DNA of 64,000 nucleotides from positions 156,634,971 through 156,698,970 of the forward strand of contig NC_081411.1 in the NCBI RefSeq assembly GCF_030272615.1, written 5' to 3'. Positions within the stretch are counted from its first letter, which is position 1. Each line of letters opens with the position of its first letter. Shown one piece after another: positions 1 through 11,430 of the stretch. The notes under the pieces are model-generated. The model had not been told where the DNA came from. It was given only the letters and a program-made list of their open reading frames with translations, and searched no databases. A program made the translations under genes and the position numbers. This DNA comes from Cryptomeria japonica. Lineage: Eukaryota > Streptophyta > Pinopsida > Cupressales > Cupressaceae.

Positions 1-558
1 AAACGCATTCTACATTACATCCAGGGTACACATCACTATGGGATTTACTATGCAGCAGGCACAGGACTTCGCTTGGTTGGTTACACAGACTCCGATTGGG
101 CTGGTGATCTAGTTGATCGTAAGTCTACTTCTGGTTATAGTTTTCACCTTGGTTCAGGCCCCATTTGTTGGCAGAGCAAGAAGCAACATGCTATTGCTCT
201 CTCTTCGACTGAGGCTGAGTATCGAGGTGTTGTTAACGTAGCGACTGAGACCATTTGGCTCCAGCAGATTGTCACAGAGTTTGGATTCACTACCCCATGG
301 CCGACAGTCCTACATTGCGACAATCAGAGTGCTATTGCCATCTCGAAGAACCCGGTCTAGCACCAGCGGACCAAACACATCGAGATTCATATGCACTATA
401 TCCGAGAGCTCATCCAGGAGCAGGTCATTGATTTGCAGTATTGTACTACAGCAGACCAGGTTGCTGACATATTCACCAAACCTTTCACCGAGAGTAAGTT
501 CCAGCAGTTGCAAGCTCTCTTGGGGGTGCGGGATGTGTCATTAGGGGGGGTCAGCTGA
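1..558 (+). pseudogene. Copia-1 pol, RNase H end
   Basis: C-terminal part of a Ty1/copia polyprotein, open at the left window edge. RNase H removes the RNA strand during reverse transcription. The reading frame from base 1 shows the catalytic acidic residues in their usual settings: TDSDWAGD, STEAEY and HCDNQSA, then the family's closing motif TKHIEIHMHYIRE and QVADIFTKPF. One in-frame TAG at 358-360 follows SKNPV, where relatives often have Gln or Phe. After it the frame is open again to TGA at 556-558. The body lies outside the window. It belongs with the 3' LTR downstream. Assignment is secure; coding ability is lost unless the TAG is read through. Confidence 0.9.
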
Positions 559-813
559 CTTCTCCTTCCTCTCTTATGGGGGGGACTTTTTCCTCTTTGA
601 GGTTTTGTCCTTCCTCTTTTCTTTTGTACATTCATCTCTCTTTTTGGGGGGAGTTTTTTTCTCACTAGGTTTTCTCCCTTTCTCCATTTGTGAGAGATTG
701 CATTGCATAGTTTTTCTTGCATTTGCATATTGTACATGGGTACCTATCATGGCCTAGTAGCTAGGACCCATCTTGCATTGTTGACTTGAGTCTTCATTCC
801 CCTAAGTTGCACT

Positions 814-823
814 TAAGGGGGGG
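814..823 (+). other. polypurine tract of Copia-1
   Basis: A run of AAGGGGGGG directly precedes the TG that opens the 3' LTR. This is the plus-strand priming site of reverse transcription. Bases 559-813 between the pol stop and this tract are T- and G-rich non-coding spacer. Confidence 0.75.
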
Positions 824-1268
824 TGTTGGTGTAAATAAATATTCATTTTGGATATTATTACACTTACTTAAGTTAACTTAGGATAATGCATCTCATCGTA
901 ATTTGGAATTGAGACACTTAGGGAAGTGTACACTTAGGGATAGAGGTTGTAGGAGAAATTCCACCTTTTGTGGTCTTATTTTGTTGTTACACTCCACATT
1001 CGGTGGGTCATCCACCTCTTGTGGAATATTATTATTTCTCCTACCTACCCTTAGTATTTCTTACCTACCCTTGTTTCTCATTAAGCCACATGTCATGTTT
1101 GTGTGCTCATACATCCATATGGCCTTGCCTATATAAGCAAGGCTCTATTCATTGTATTGGTTAATCCAGTTGATCATTTTTATATTGATGAGAATTTAGT
1201 TTGTTCTTGTCAGTCTATTGTCTCTTTTATGCTTTTCATTGTGCCCTTGATCTTGGCAAAATCCAACA
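824..1268 (+). mobile_element. 3' LTR of Copia-1
   Basis: 445-bp long terminal repeat bounded by a perfect 6-bp inverted repeat, TGTTGG at 824 and CCAACA at 1263-1268. It follows a polypurine tract. The 5' LTR is outside the window, so the target duplication cannot be verified; the next five bases are ATATC. The short open frames inside it are chance. Confidence 0.85.
1130..1136 (+). promoter_or_regulatory. TATA box in Copia-1 LTR
   Basis: TATATAA about 300 bp into the LTR, followed within 30 bp by GGCTCTATTCATTG, a plausible initiation region. In a 3' LTR it could drive transcription into the neighbouring DNA. Confidence 0.5.
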
Positions 1269-1670
1269 ATATCAACATGAAGCACAAGATCCTATCTATA
1301 TCATCATAAGCATACATAATCATCATAGCATTACATCCATAATGCATTACATCAAACAAAACATGCACACATGTATAAACCTGCATTCATATGTCAGTAT
1401 CCAACATCATAAATCATGATAAAACATGCATATAGGAATCATCTCATAAATGCATACATATACACGTATCCATCTAAGCATAAACTCATAAAATCACCAT
1501 CCTACATAACATCCATACATATCAAAATGCATATCATCAAAATATGGGATCTCCTCATATATATCATCTCATGTATCAGAGTACAATGAAGTCTACAAAA
1601 TTGGCTACCAAGAGCCATCCAAGACATAGTCCAAAATAACAATATAAATACATATATGCAAAATGCTCTC
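1269..1670. other. CAT-rich low-complexity spacer
   Basis: No gene seen. The sequence is dominated by the words CATA, CATC and ACAT on the plus strand. It probably represents degraded 3' flank of the pseudogene that follows on the minus strand. Confidence 0.5.
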
Positions 1671-3690
1671 TTAGATGCCACTCTGACTAGATGTCGCACC
1701 ACCATCACCACCTGCTCCCCCACTAGTCCCTGCACCATCTGATCTATCTCTCCGTGGAGGCCCCATCAAACCCCCACTAGCTCTTGCACCACCTGACACC
1801 TCTCTCCATTGTGGACCTGCCACACCCCCACTGTTCTGCATCCTCTGAGACCGCTCTGACCTAGTCTGCCACATTTGTGTATAGCTCAGTGCTCACTAAC
1901 TAGCTGGCACCACCTGCTCATATAATTCCCACCAATACTCTATCTCATCCTGTGCCCGTCCAAACTATCTCATCACCTCCCCAGTAGGACCTTGCGCTCC
2001 TACTCCAACCTAGACTCTCTCCTGTAGCTCCGCTAATCTCTCCACTACACTATCCCTCTCCTGTAGTACTATAGATAGCTCCGACTCTCATGCAAATAGT
2101 TGCACATCTCTCGCTGCAACCTCTGCCTCTAGATCCTCCACCCGTATCTCGGCTGCTGTCAATCGCGTATGCAAATGTGCTAGCATATGCTCCCGAGGAT
2201 CACCACCCCCTATCGCTCCCTCCCCTATCTCCATAGGTTCCTCTCCAGTGGCTCCCTCCCCTCTATCCATCGGTATCTCCCTCTCCATACCTTGACCACC
2301 TAATCCGACTCCTCCCAGCACCAACAGTCCCTATGATATCCACAGTGGCAATCTGCCTCTCCCTCTCCGTTGGACCCGACCACCTAAGCCAGCTAATCCG
2401 CCACCTCCACCACCTCCACCATCTCCCCCGCCTCCACTATTTCCTCTTCCTCCATCACCACCATCCCCCCGCCCTTGTCCACCTATCATCGGTCCTCGAC
2501 CTCCTCCCCTCCTCCATCTCCATTCCCTCTCCTCCTCAAAATCAGGAATCGGCTCTGTTGGATCTGATATTCGCGGAATCGGATGAGCCGCGATATACTC
2601 CGTATACTCCTCCGATACCCCTACATCTACCACCCTTGGCTGTATAACCCATGGCCTCGCCTAAAGCATCTGGAACTCCGCCAATGTCTGATCATAAGGA
2701 AGTACTAGCCCCCATGCATATCTCTCTCGGACCACTCTGGCATACTCTCCTGATCCCCTCAGCAATCCCTGCTACCATCCAAACTGTCTCATCACCCTAC
2801 CCAACACCTGTCTCTCTACATCATAGCATGTCCTCCCAATGAGGAATCAAGTCATAAATACATATGGCATCACCTTTGCATCATCCTCCCAAGGCTCACA
2901 CTCAATGTAGGGTCTCCAAATCACCACATCCATGTCATCTAATGCCCGCCACCACCACTCTAACTTCCCTAGGTGGGGCTGACTCATCATATCACTGTAC
3001 ATGAACATATAGGGCTGATCAGCTACTCGAAATCTCAGACTCACTATTCGAATCACTAGTAACTGCTCCCATGCCCAAATGTGCAGCAGTGTCACTCCCA
3101 CTGCCAAGGAGCCTCTCCCACGGTACACTACCTCATGCAGCTTCTGATACATGTGCGCTAACATGCACGATCCCTAGGCAAATCAGGTCCCCTCTGTCAT
3201 CATCAGCTCTATAACCTGTCCCCACCCAACGGCCAAACCATGCGATTGCCTATCAGGACACAGTAGCCCTCCCACGATCCCAGACAAAACTACTGGTAAT
3301 GGCTCATAAAATGTCATGATATCCTCCCAAACTATGGAGTCGTCATCAATGTACACGTCCTCATCGAAGAATCTCTACACCGCTAGAGTCCCTCATGATC
3401 TATCATAAGTGACCAGCTCACCCCGAATGAGAATATGCAAGATGCGCCACACATCCTCCAATGTCGCCGTCATCGCCCCTTGCCTAAGTGAAATTTGCAG
3501 GTCTCACTGTGCCAGCACTCTGCCAAGGCTGTAATCAAACCGTGATTCATCCAAATCACGGGCATATGAATCACATCATACAGCTCAGTCATTATAATGC
3601 AATCAATCTCAGCCTCTGTCAGCCGAACGCGTAACCCCTATGTAGCTGGATGTCTCTTGCACAACTATAACATGCGTAGATCCTTCTGCA
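1671..3690 (-). pseudogene. plant mobile domain (PMD) protein, decayed
   Basis: Reading the minus strand from about 3690 gives a plant-mobile-domain pattern: TEAEIDCIIMTELYD, then GLITALAECWHSETCKFHL, then MTATLEDVWRILHI and a GELVTYDR-like stretch. The best-preserved block is 2847-3164, with DDMDVVIWRPYIECEP, and it continues as IGRTCYDVERQVLGRVMRQF. A Gly/Arg-rich linker follows (2331-2560), then a short heptad-like segment with DLEAEVAARD (2088-2324) and a Ser/Gly-rich tail ending at 1671. Several stops and frame changes make it dead. A T-rich tract ending in TGTGTGCAG at 3688 could be an intron acceptor just before the first readable codon. PMD proteins are known both as host silencing factors (MAIN/MAIL1) and inside plant transposons. 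Nothing here shows which source applies, though the setting favours a transposon. Confidence 0.7.
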
Positions 3691-3964
3691 CACAAACATC
3701 AATCAATCATCATCAGTTGTTTTGTTTTCAAACTTTCTTATGTTAAAACCTAAACTATCAATAGATATTTTGATCAAGTATCTTTGGGTCTCAATAGGTA
3801 AGCAATCATGGCACACCTAGACTTCAACAAGCATTTATCCTAATGACCTAAGTCTCATCAGGGCTGCTATGGTTCAAAAAAACTCTCACTTCACATCCCT
3901 ATCCATCCATCATTGGCATTGGGAGATTTTTGTTCACACAAACTAGGGCATCTATTTTCCTAAA
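3691..3964. other. unassigned, upstream of PMD relic
   Basis: No coding signal seen on either strand. On the minus strand it would be intron or 5' sequence of the PMD relic. Confidence 0.4.
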
Positions 3965-4274
3965 CAAAAGCGCTATCTTACAAACAATAGTGCTACTTTC
4001 TTCACAATAGTGCTAAACCCCTAACAAAAGTGTTTAATAAACCCTACAAAAACACTCAAATTTCAAAAGTGCTACAAAAGCTAAGTAAAAGCGCTACTTA
4101 ACATCAAACGTGCTCAAATGACCCCTCAATAGTGCTACACAAACAATAGTGCTCAAATATGCATACAATAGCGCTAATCTTTTCAATAGCGCTCAAACAA
4201 CAACACAATAGCACCATTGTGGCACAAAAGCGCTAATTAATTGGACAACAACGCCAAAACATAGTTTCAACGCT
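3965..4274. repeat. array of CAAWAGYGCT, period about 20
   Basis: About 15 copies of a 10-nt word, CAAAAGCGCT or CAATAGTGCT with variants. Starts are near 3965, 3985, 4005, 4025, 4047, 4064, 4086, 4105, 4127, 4144, 4166, 4184, 4206, 4225, 4246 and 4265. The spacing alternates around 17-22 and averages 20. The ten bases between words are not conserved. The period is not a multiple of three, so it is not a protein repeat. Confidence 0.8.
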
Positions 4275-4854
4275 ATTGTCCTGACTCAACTTGGACTCAA
4301 CAAAAAATATGTCAAAAATGCATCAAATTTCAAATTTCAAATTTGCGTACCGCTGGTCCATAGTCCTCTGGCCGCTGAAATTGACGGACTCACTCAAAAT
4401 GGTGCTTTGTAATAGGTACCGACATCCTGACTACTGCTTGCTCCTCAAAAATGTTACTATCAGAGCTCTGAATTCACTATGGTCGCAGTAACAAATGACC
4501 CTGTTTTCACCCCTTTCTCCCCATATAAACCCTTCGTCATCACTATAACTTTCCCCCGCTCACCGCCGTGGTCCCCGTGCCCTTCCCGAGCCTCCCATTT
4601 CTCCATTTTACCTTCAATTTCTTCTATTTTTCACCCGTATTGCTAAATTTTTCTCTTCTATCACCCTACCAATTTTCACTCTTTTTCGAGAGATCATCTG
4701 ATTTTTTGAAATTTTTCGGCCCATCTCTCGAGGGGGCATACCACCCATTAAATTAATATTTTATGGAGTATTTCTTCACACCTATTTTTTCTTTCTCTGA
4801 AATGACGCGATAAACCGCACCATCTCAAAGAGGGCCAAATGTAGTCACATAAAT
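4275..4854. other. unassigned spacer with a TATA-like site
   Basis: No gene supported. A short tandem of TTTCAAA at 4326-4340 and a TATAAA at 4524-4529 followed by a C-rich pyrimidine stretch are the only signals. Small open frames here have no recognisable content. Confidence 0.35.
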
Positions 4855-6277
4855 CTGTCCATTTTAATTAAATGAATATTTCGTATTTATTTGATTAAAA
4901 ATCCACTAAGCCATCAGTTAATTAAATTAATATTTAATTAATTCATCTTCAAATATTCTTCTATTAATTAAATAAATTATTCAATTTATTTTAATTAATT
5001 CATTCAACCAAATTTACAATCAATTAAATGAATAAATCATATTTATTTTATTTAATCCCCTATTCCTCTTTTAAATAAATTAAATAAAAAATTTATTTAA
5101 ATCATTTATCCCCCCCCCCACTTGCATTTTCCTACAAATGTAACTTGCACACATTTATTGAAATAAATTAATTTATTTTAAATAAAAATCCTATTTTCCC
5201 TTGCCCACCAAATCCACTTGCATCCCTAAACCCCCTTCTAGATTCTTCTAATCCCTTCCTAATTAACCTAATCCATCCCCTAATTATTGTCACATTCCTA
5301 AACAACTTGGAGTCACTTCTCAAAGACTTCAAATTCTTTGAAAAGCATTTAATGCTTTGTGTTTTCAACAATCTAACCTCTAAAGTCTTTCAAAACCACT
5401 AATGGCTCCTACATGACCATTTATGGCTCTTACATGACCATTTATAGCTCTTATATAACCATTTATGGTTATTTCAACTTGCACTCATATGTCTCCTCAA
5501 GGATTTATTGCTTTGACCATGGTTATCCCTTTTGCCTTTGCACAAGAGTTTATCCATTGGATAAAGGCTTTATTCTTTGAATAAAGAATTTATTCACTCA
5601 ACCCAACCTTGACCTTAACTCCCAAGTTAACTCTCAAGTCATGTCAAGGATGTAATACTTATTCCCTCTCCTCTCAACCTATCTCACATTGACACTTGTC
5701 AACCAGGGATTGGGTTGAAATCCCTCACATGGATCTCAAATCATTCAATCCTGACCCTTGTTGAGATTACTCAATCTCAACCATCCATTTCTCCATTTTA
5801 CCTATAAATAGAGCTCACATTCCTCATTTTCAAATCCTCAAGCATTTAACATTCATAGTCATAATCCTAAAAACTTGTATGCATTTAAGCTATATTGAAT
5901 TCTAGAGAGCATTTAGCATAATCAACTCATATAATTGTTATTTTAGCCTAAAATAAATCATTTTAGCATTATAGCATCTAATATTAGTTTGTTCACATTT
6001 GGATAGCATTTAGAGTAATCGTCTACAATCTTGAACCTCCATAAGCATCCATAGTGCAAAAAGTTGTTGAGAGCTATACTAGTTTGGAACTTGGAGAGGA
6101 GAGGAACAAAGGAGAAGGAGCTAAGAACATGTTAAGAGGCACTTGGAGATGTCTTCTTATATTTGTTTCATTTGTTAAATATGTTAGCATGATCTTAGTA
6201 TCTCTTTTGATTTGCCTTCTTAGGTTAATCTTTGGTTGAATAACACTAACATTAATCTCGTTTCTTGTTGTTTTAGT
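4855..6277 (+). mobile_element. LTR-like segment A, plus orientation
   Basis: Starts with about 300 bp of TAATTAA/AATTAAAT words. A block with ACACTTGTCAACC and AATCTCAACCATCC follows, then a TATA box TATAAATA at 5803-5810. Downstream are repeated ATAGCATTTA/AGCATTTAG words. The same order of parts occurs reversed in segment B (6290-7100), with clear but diverged wording. This arrangement resembles the long AT-rich LTRs of gymnosperm retroelements. No internal coding region or primer site was found, so it may be a solo LTR. Its left end is not defined. Confidence 0.45.
5803..5810 (+). promoter_or_regulatory. TATA box of segment A
   Basis: TATAAATA preceded by a CCATTTTACC stretch and followed by GAGCTCACATTCC. 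The counterpart in segment B is TATAAATA on the minus strand at 6617-6610. Confidence 0.5.
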
Positions 6278-6289
6278 GTGTTATAACAC
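6278..6289. repeat. 12-bp palindrome between the LTR-like segments
   Basis: GTGTTATAACAC is a perfect palindrome. It lies where the plus-oriented segment A ends and the minus-oriented segment B begins. Confidence 0.7.
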
Positions 6290-7100
6290 CACAGGTTTTA
6301 ATCTAACTTGTCAGCTTGCAGATCATCAGCCTCCTAATAAATGCAAGTGTGAATTTTCTCTCAGATCTGGATAAGCAATTCCAGTGACTTGACTACACCT
6401 AGATGGAGGATTTAAATGATAAAGATGCATTTAAGATAGCAATGAGGTTGATTAAGCTACATGATTCCATGATTATTCTAGAAAATAAGCTAAAATGATG
6501 CAACTAAGATATAATAACAATGCTCAAATGATAAAGTAAGAGCTATTATGACTATAGTAACAATGCATGAGATGCAAATGAGATGGGATCCTTTGTGATC
6601 CAAATTGGATATTTATAGGATTTCCAAGGCCAAGGGTGAGGTGGCAGGAATCAACGGTCAAGATTGAATCTGAGGATATCAATGGTTAAATTGGAGGTGG
6701 TTGAAGAAGAGGTTGGTGGAAAGGGAACAGTTGGTGACAAGTGCCAAGAACCTTTGCTCATGAGAGGGAAAAGTATCTAAGGAAAGGGGACAATTGGAGG
6801 TTGGTAGGAGAATTTGAATTTAAAAATTCAAATAATTGGAAAAGACTAATTAATTTCAACAACTCATTAATTGATTTGTTTTAATTAATTAGGGTATTTA
6901 GAAGAAATGAATTTGAGGGGGGAGAATTAATTAATTTGAATTAATTAATCAAAGGGGATTATTGAAATGAACCTATTAAATAAATCCTTAGATTTATTAA
7001 TAAGTAGATGAGAGGGAGAATTTAATCAAATTGTTAATGAATTTAATTAAATTGGGAAGGAGGATTAATTAAATAATTGCTTATTCAATTAATTATCTTC
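6290..7100 (-). mobile_element. LTR-like segment B, minus orientation
   Basis: On the minus strand the order is: TTAATTAA-rich block (7090 to 6830), GGCACTTGTCACC, CCTCAGATTCAATCTTGACC, TATAAATA at 6617-6610, then a run of GCATT/ATCATTT words. It is a diverged relative of segment A in opposite orientation. No internal region is attached. It may be a second solo LTR or half of an old inverted duplication. Confidence 0.4.
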
Positions 7101-7615
7101 AAACCATTTTTAGGTGTATAAAACCACTATACCAGTTAATATCGATACTGGTAACACACCTCATACACGGGTTTACACTATTGGTTCACTATCTTCACGA
7201 GGACACTTTGTCCATTAGACTCTATCTTCTTGTGTCACTTGTCTCTTATCCCAATTACACTTTGAACTAGACATTGACACAAGTATGAGTGTGTAGTCAA
7301 GGCAACAATCACACATACACCTATCTCACCTTTTTCCTTCTTATCGACAACATCTTGTCTTCTCCTTTGTCCTTATCAAGCATTTGGGGGTGAATGATCT
7401 GATCAACATATATCTCCCCCTGATAATCTATAAAATGTAAGAGATATCACCTGTGCATTGAGTGCACGGTGTCGATCCATGTTCATGTTCTCTTCCTTCT
7501 TCATCTATACTTGCTTGGACTCCCTCTTCTCATTTGTAGCCTTTGGATCAAGTCTCATCTTTTTCTACTGATAGGTCTTTTCTTTACCAAGTTCTACAAT
7601 ATGAGTGGATACATT
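7101..7615. other. unassigned, probable end of Copia-2 relic
   Basis: No gene seen. On the minus strand AGGGGGAGATA (about 7420-7410) resembles a polypurine tract, followed by TGTTGATC. It could therefore hold the 3' LTR start of Copia-2, but no matching LTR copy was found. Confidence 0.3.
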
Positions 7616-8690
7616 TCAATAGAAGCATACTCCATTCATCCTAACTAGATGACTAGAAGATCTTCTATCAGATTGGTTTGATCTTCTTCTCAGGGTCATG
7701 CCATTGTAGTTTGCTACCCATTTCAACTGATATCTTGATCTTGTAGGAGCATTTCTCCTTTGGGCATAGCTGTTATGCCGACTGCCATGTGCATGAATCA
7801 TCTTCTTCCTGTAGTCATTATATCTATGACTAGATCCATTGCAGTTATAACATATATAATTAACATTTCTTGAGGCAATAAATGGACTCTAGTTAGCATA
7901 ATCGGGAGTGGGCTTATGTATGTTTCTACTCTTTGAAACTCTATTCCGATGTGTAGGATATCTATGGAAACCTAAATTGTTTCTCCTAGATCCCTTTCTA
8001 CATTCTTCTACTCTATGGCCATATCCATTACATGCAAAATAGTAACTGGAGAATGGAGACTTATTACTTACAAATTCATTCTGCCAAACATGAGGTGATA
8101 TGACCAGTTTGGCTTCTCCACTTCTACTTCTTTGGGGTGTTGCATCTCTTTGTCTTCCCTCAGTGGGGAGTCTCTTAGGCTGCCATCTTGTATTCTTGTT
8201 TCCAGTGAACATATCTTCTCTCAGCTCTCCTTTTCCTTTAGGATCTGCATTATTTCTTCTTGTTGCATCGGTCTTCATTTTTAGCCTCAAGTCCTCACCA
8301 GTTGTAGCTAGTTCAACCTTCTTTCTTGGTGCACTTCAGCCTGTGAAGGTCTAACCCTTTTTATCTCCATTAGAGGAGACAAACTTAATGTCCTTGTGAG
8401 AGACATCCTCATTGGTGGAACATTCACCGGCAACATATCCTAATCCTCTGGTATCCTTGGTGTGTTTTTGTTTACTCGCCATTTTGTCCAAGGCCTCAAT
8501 GCTGCCATCATACCAGATCCTTGCCTTGAGCTCATTTTGACACTTCTCAAGGTCTTTCCTGATGTTTTCCATTTCTCCTTTTAGCTCTTGACATTCTTTT
8601 TCCTTTTTCTCCACTTCTAGATATTATTATTTGAGGTAAACTCACCATCTTAACTCTTCCTTCTCTGCCTTGGTAGCAAATCATGTCTTT
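7616..8690 (-). pseudogene. Copia-2 gag relic with zinc knuckles
   Basis: One frame on the minus strand runs from about 8690 to 7616 with only a few stops. It begins with a charged, coiled-coil-like stretch (MENIRKDLEKCQNELKARI). Next come a DTRGLGYVAGE motif and a basic region. A zinc knuckle CNGYGHRVEEC lacks the first Cys of the usual CX2CX4HX4C, and a second, CYNCNGSSHRYNDY, has its last Cys changed to Tyr. The same architecture is seen in the gag of Copia-8. Gag forms the capsid and binds the genomic RNA. No pol follows. Confidence 0.65.
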
Positions 8691-8949
8691 TCATGCTGAT
8701 TTGGTACACATCTCTGAACTTATCCTCTGCAGGCATCCTCATCTTTCTATTTAGTCATCCAGTCTATGCATCCAATCACCTGCCTTTTCTTACTCTGACT
8801 AGCTTATCCTAGAGAGTCATGATGTATGTCATGTATTTTATGGGATAAGCAAGGTATTACCATTTACTGGAGGGGAGGAATAGAAAATTGCACTTCAACT
8901 GCTAAACATCGGTGGAGGAAGATCTAAGTCACCTGACAGTAATGATGTG

Positions 8950-9404
8950 ACTTCACTCAAGAGAGGATACATCTCCAACTTGACATATGTCCCAATACCT
9001 TTTATGTATGTCATCTTTGGTCACTGAAGCAATACACACTATGTCAACACTTTCTCTTTCTCGGTGGGACTCCTGCTAGTGACCTCATACTAGCATATCG
9101 GTTGCACTACTAACCCTTCATTAGATTATACTATAGTAAGCTCTACTGGTCACATGCTTTTTGGTTCTCATCACTCAGTGGTCACTTCTCTATCATGCTT
9201 ATTCAGCATCAACATACAAACTTACAAACTGCTTCCTTCTTCCCAATACCGATATGCAAACCGGTTACTCCAAAATACTTACCTAGTGGCTTCACTATCC
9301 ACACTACCGGTTCATAGCACCAACGACATGTCAAATATTCTCCAATACTGGTTTTCCTCCTTTATGCTATATCGATTGACATCAATGACAACACAATGCT
9401 AACA
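8950..9404 (-). mobile_element. 5' LTR fragment of Copia-2
   Basis: On the minus strand it opens TGTTAGCATTGTGTTG at 9404 and continues TCATTGATGTCAAT. This parallels the start of the Copia-3 LTR (TGTTGGCATTATG ... TCATTGATGTCAAT). Repeated ACCGGT words match as well. The inner end is not defined and no primer-binding site was found, so the limits are approximate. Confidence 0.45.
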
Positions 9405-9564
9405 ATGTAGCACATCATTCGACTGAATTCCCACATGTGACCAAATATTAATTATTTAAAACAATGAGAGCACCAAGAAATTTAAAATATCGCCCATCAT
9501 AAACCTTTTAAAAATAGATCTCTTCCTAGTATATTTTTTAATATTTTTAGTATGCATGGAAACA

Positions 9565-10490
9565 CTCATCATTTTATTTCTCTCACCAAAAGGAGCTTTA
9601 CATTAGGTGGTAGAGCTCACAAATCTCTCTAGCATCTTAGATCGGCTAATTGAAAATCAAAATCCACTAAATAATCAACAACAATGTTTCCTTCTCTATA
9701 GGTATGGCATATAGTTAAATAGTCTAGACCAAGTAGGAGTCTTATAATATCATCCATCACCCCAACATAAGAGAAATTGATATTAGCTTGACCTTGGGAA
9801 ACATTGATACCAATTTTGAGTCACCCTCAATAATAAGAGTCCTCACCCCAATCGAAAGTGCAAATTTAATGCCTCAAAACAAAGCCATACATTTTGCTTG
9901 ATTGTTGGTCGATCCCTCTAGGCGGCCAGTGTAGGCTGCCACTAGATCCCCTAAGGAGGCATGGACCAAACCCTCTCCTACAACTTTACCATTCCTAGCA
10001 GCACCATCGAAGTTTAATTTGCACCATCCCTCACCTGAAGGTTTCCACTTAGTGTTTTTCGTGATAATGTTTTAAGAATTATCAACAATAGCATGCCCAT
10101 TAGATAAGTCCCAATTTATGGCCATCCTATGATCATAAGGAGAAGGCTAGGAATCAAGTTTAGGGAAATTGATAATCGATAAATTATCAGATAACACCTA
10201 GTAGATGGATCTAAACACCACTTTGATTAGATTCTCAATCTCCCTAAATATCTTGTTATTTATTCTTTCCAAAGACTCCAAAAAACATGTGGAGAGATAA
10301 GCCTACACAACTATTTAACAAAGGGGTTAGTTATAGGTCCTTTCCATTCATCAAGAAACTAATCCAATCTACAATTAAAAACCCAATTAGGCCCCAATTT
10401 TTATTAAACTTTCCACCATAAATCTCTAGAAAATGGGTAGTGCAATAGCAAATGGGGAATGGATTCCTCATTGGTGTAGGAGCACCTAGT
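9565..10490 (-). pseudogene. LINE RNase H fragment, copy 1
   Basis: The minus strand encodes remnants of the RNase H domain at the end of plant LINE pol proteins: WKPSGEGWCKLNFDGAARNG, then GLVHASLGDLVAAY, then STNNQAKCMALF and TLIIEGDSKLVSMF. The first D, the middle Glu-like position and the GDS Asp can be placed. Upstream sequence resembles the zinc-finger/linker before RNase H, with HLLLH and several stops. It is a non-functional fragment repeated at 18128-19041. The right limit is where a different repeat starts. Confidence 0.65.
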
Positions 10491-10768
10491 TGTGTAAAAC
10501 TCCCATTTTTGAGTATTTAATGCTTTAATGCTTGTAAAGTCTTGTGTTAGGTTGATTATGTTGTTTTAGGCTGTTTTGGGTCATGTTTAGTTGTTTTGAT
10601 CTCATTTTGGGCTATAGAGATCAAGTTTTGCCTTTTAGGCTTTGAGTGGACAATTTTTGGCAAAAATGTGCAAAACTTTCAAAAAGGTCTTCTAATTCTT
10701 TCCAAAGCATTGAAACATGTTTGTTAGGTGTTTTTAGGCATGTCTAATTTGTTTAGACAAGTTGATAA
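10491..10768 (+). repeat. partial 337-bp repeat unit, copy 1
   Basis: Matches 19042-19320 and the unit that recurs at 27064-27487, including TTTTTGAGTATTTAATG, GGTCATGTTTAGTTG and CAAAAAGGTCTTCTAAT. It ends in GATAA, the target sequence of Copia-4. Confidence 0.7.
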
Positions 10769-10860
10769 TGAATTTTCTAATACTTAATGTAAGTACAGAT
10801 CCAATAGCCAACAAGATGAGAGGGGGGTTGAATCATACAAACTTAATCTTCCATAAAAAC
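10769..10860 (-). mobile_element. 92-bp stub of a Copia-4-type LTR
   Basis: Runs from GATAA|TG to the first base of the Copia-3 LTR and matches the beginning of the 19321-20845 LTR (AAGTACAGATCCAATAGCC, GATGAGAGGGGGG). It shows that this flank already carried a Copia-4 LTR when Copia-3 inserted. Confidence 0.75.
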
Positions 10861-11430
10861 TGTTGGCATTATGTGAACTAATATAAGCACATAATGATAT
10901 TGTATGTTGTCATTGATGTCAATATGTGATATGAAGTGAATCAGCATATGTGATATGAGAGAAGAGAGAACTGGCATATGTGTGAACCGGTATATACGCC
11001 AAAGTGAAGCGGTGTATTTGTTCAAGGTGAACCAGCATGTAGTTATGGGAACCGGCACATGGAAGCATTTTATGGCTACCGGTTGGTAGGTAGTTTCCAC
11101 TTCAAGATTTTCGGTTGGAGTATTTCAAGCCTGTGTGACTCAATCAATTATCTTTGTGTGATGAGTTACCAGTATAACGGAGAATAGGTCATGTTGCCAT
11201 GTAAGCCATGTGCGCATGATGGATCTTGCATGAAGAAGACTATTCCTATCTACCTTGGGAATGTACGAAGTTTTTCAAATAGTGATAATGCGTGATGGGT
11301 TATCAGCCGCCATGAAATCAGTGGATAATGGATGATGGAGAATGTCTTGAGATCGATTCAAGATTGTTGCATTTATTGCAGTATGATTCAACAGTCAGGA
11401 TTGAACCACTTGAATTGCTTAACCTAACAG

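Noticed and set aside
6054-6239. 61-codon frame with a hydrophobic C-terminus
   Set aside because: Short, inside LTR-like segment A, with no counterpart in segment B.
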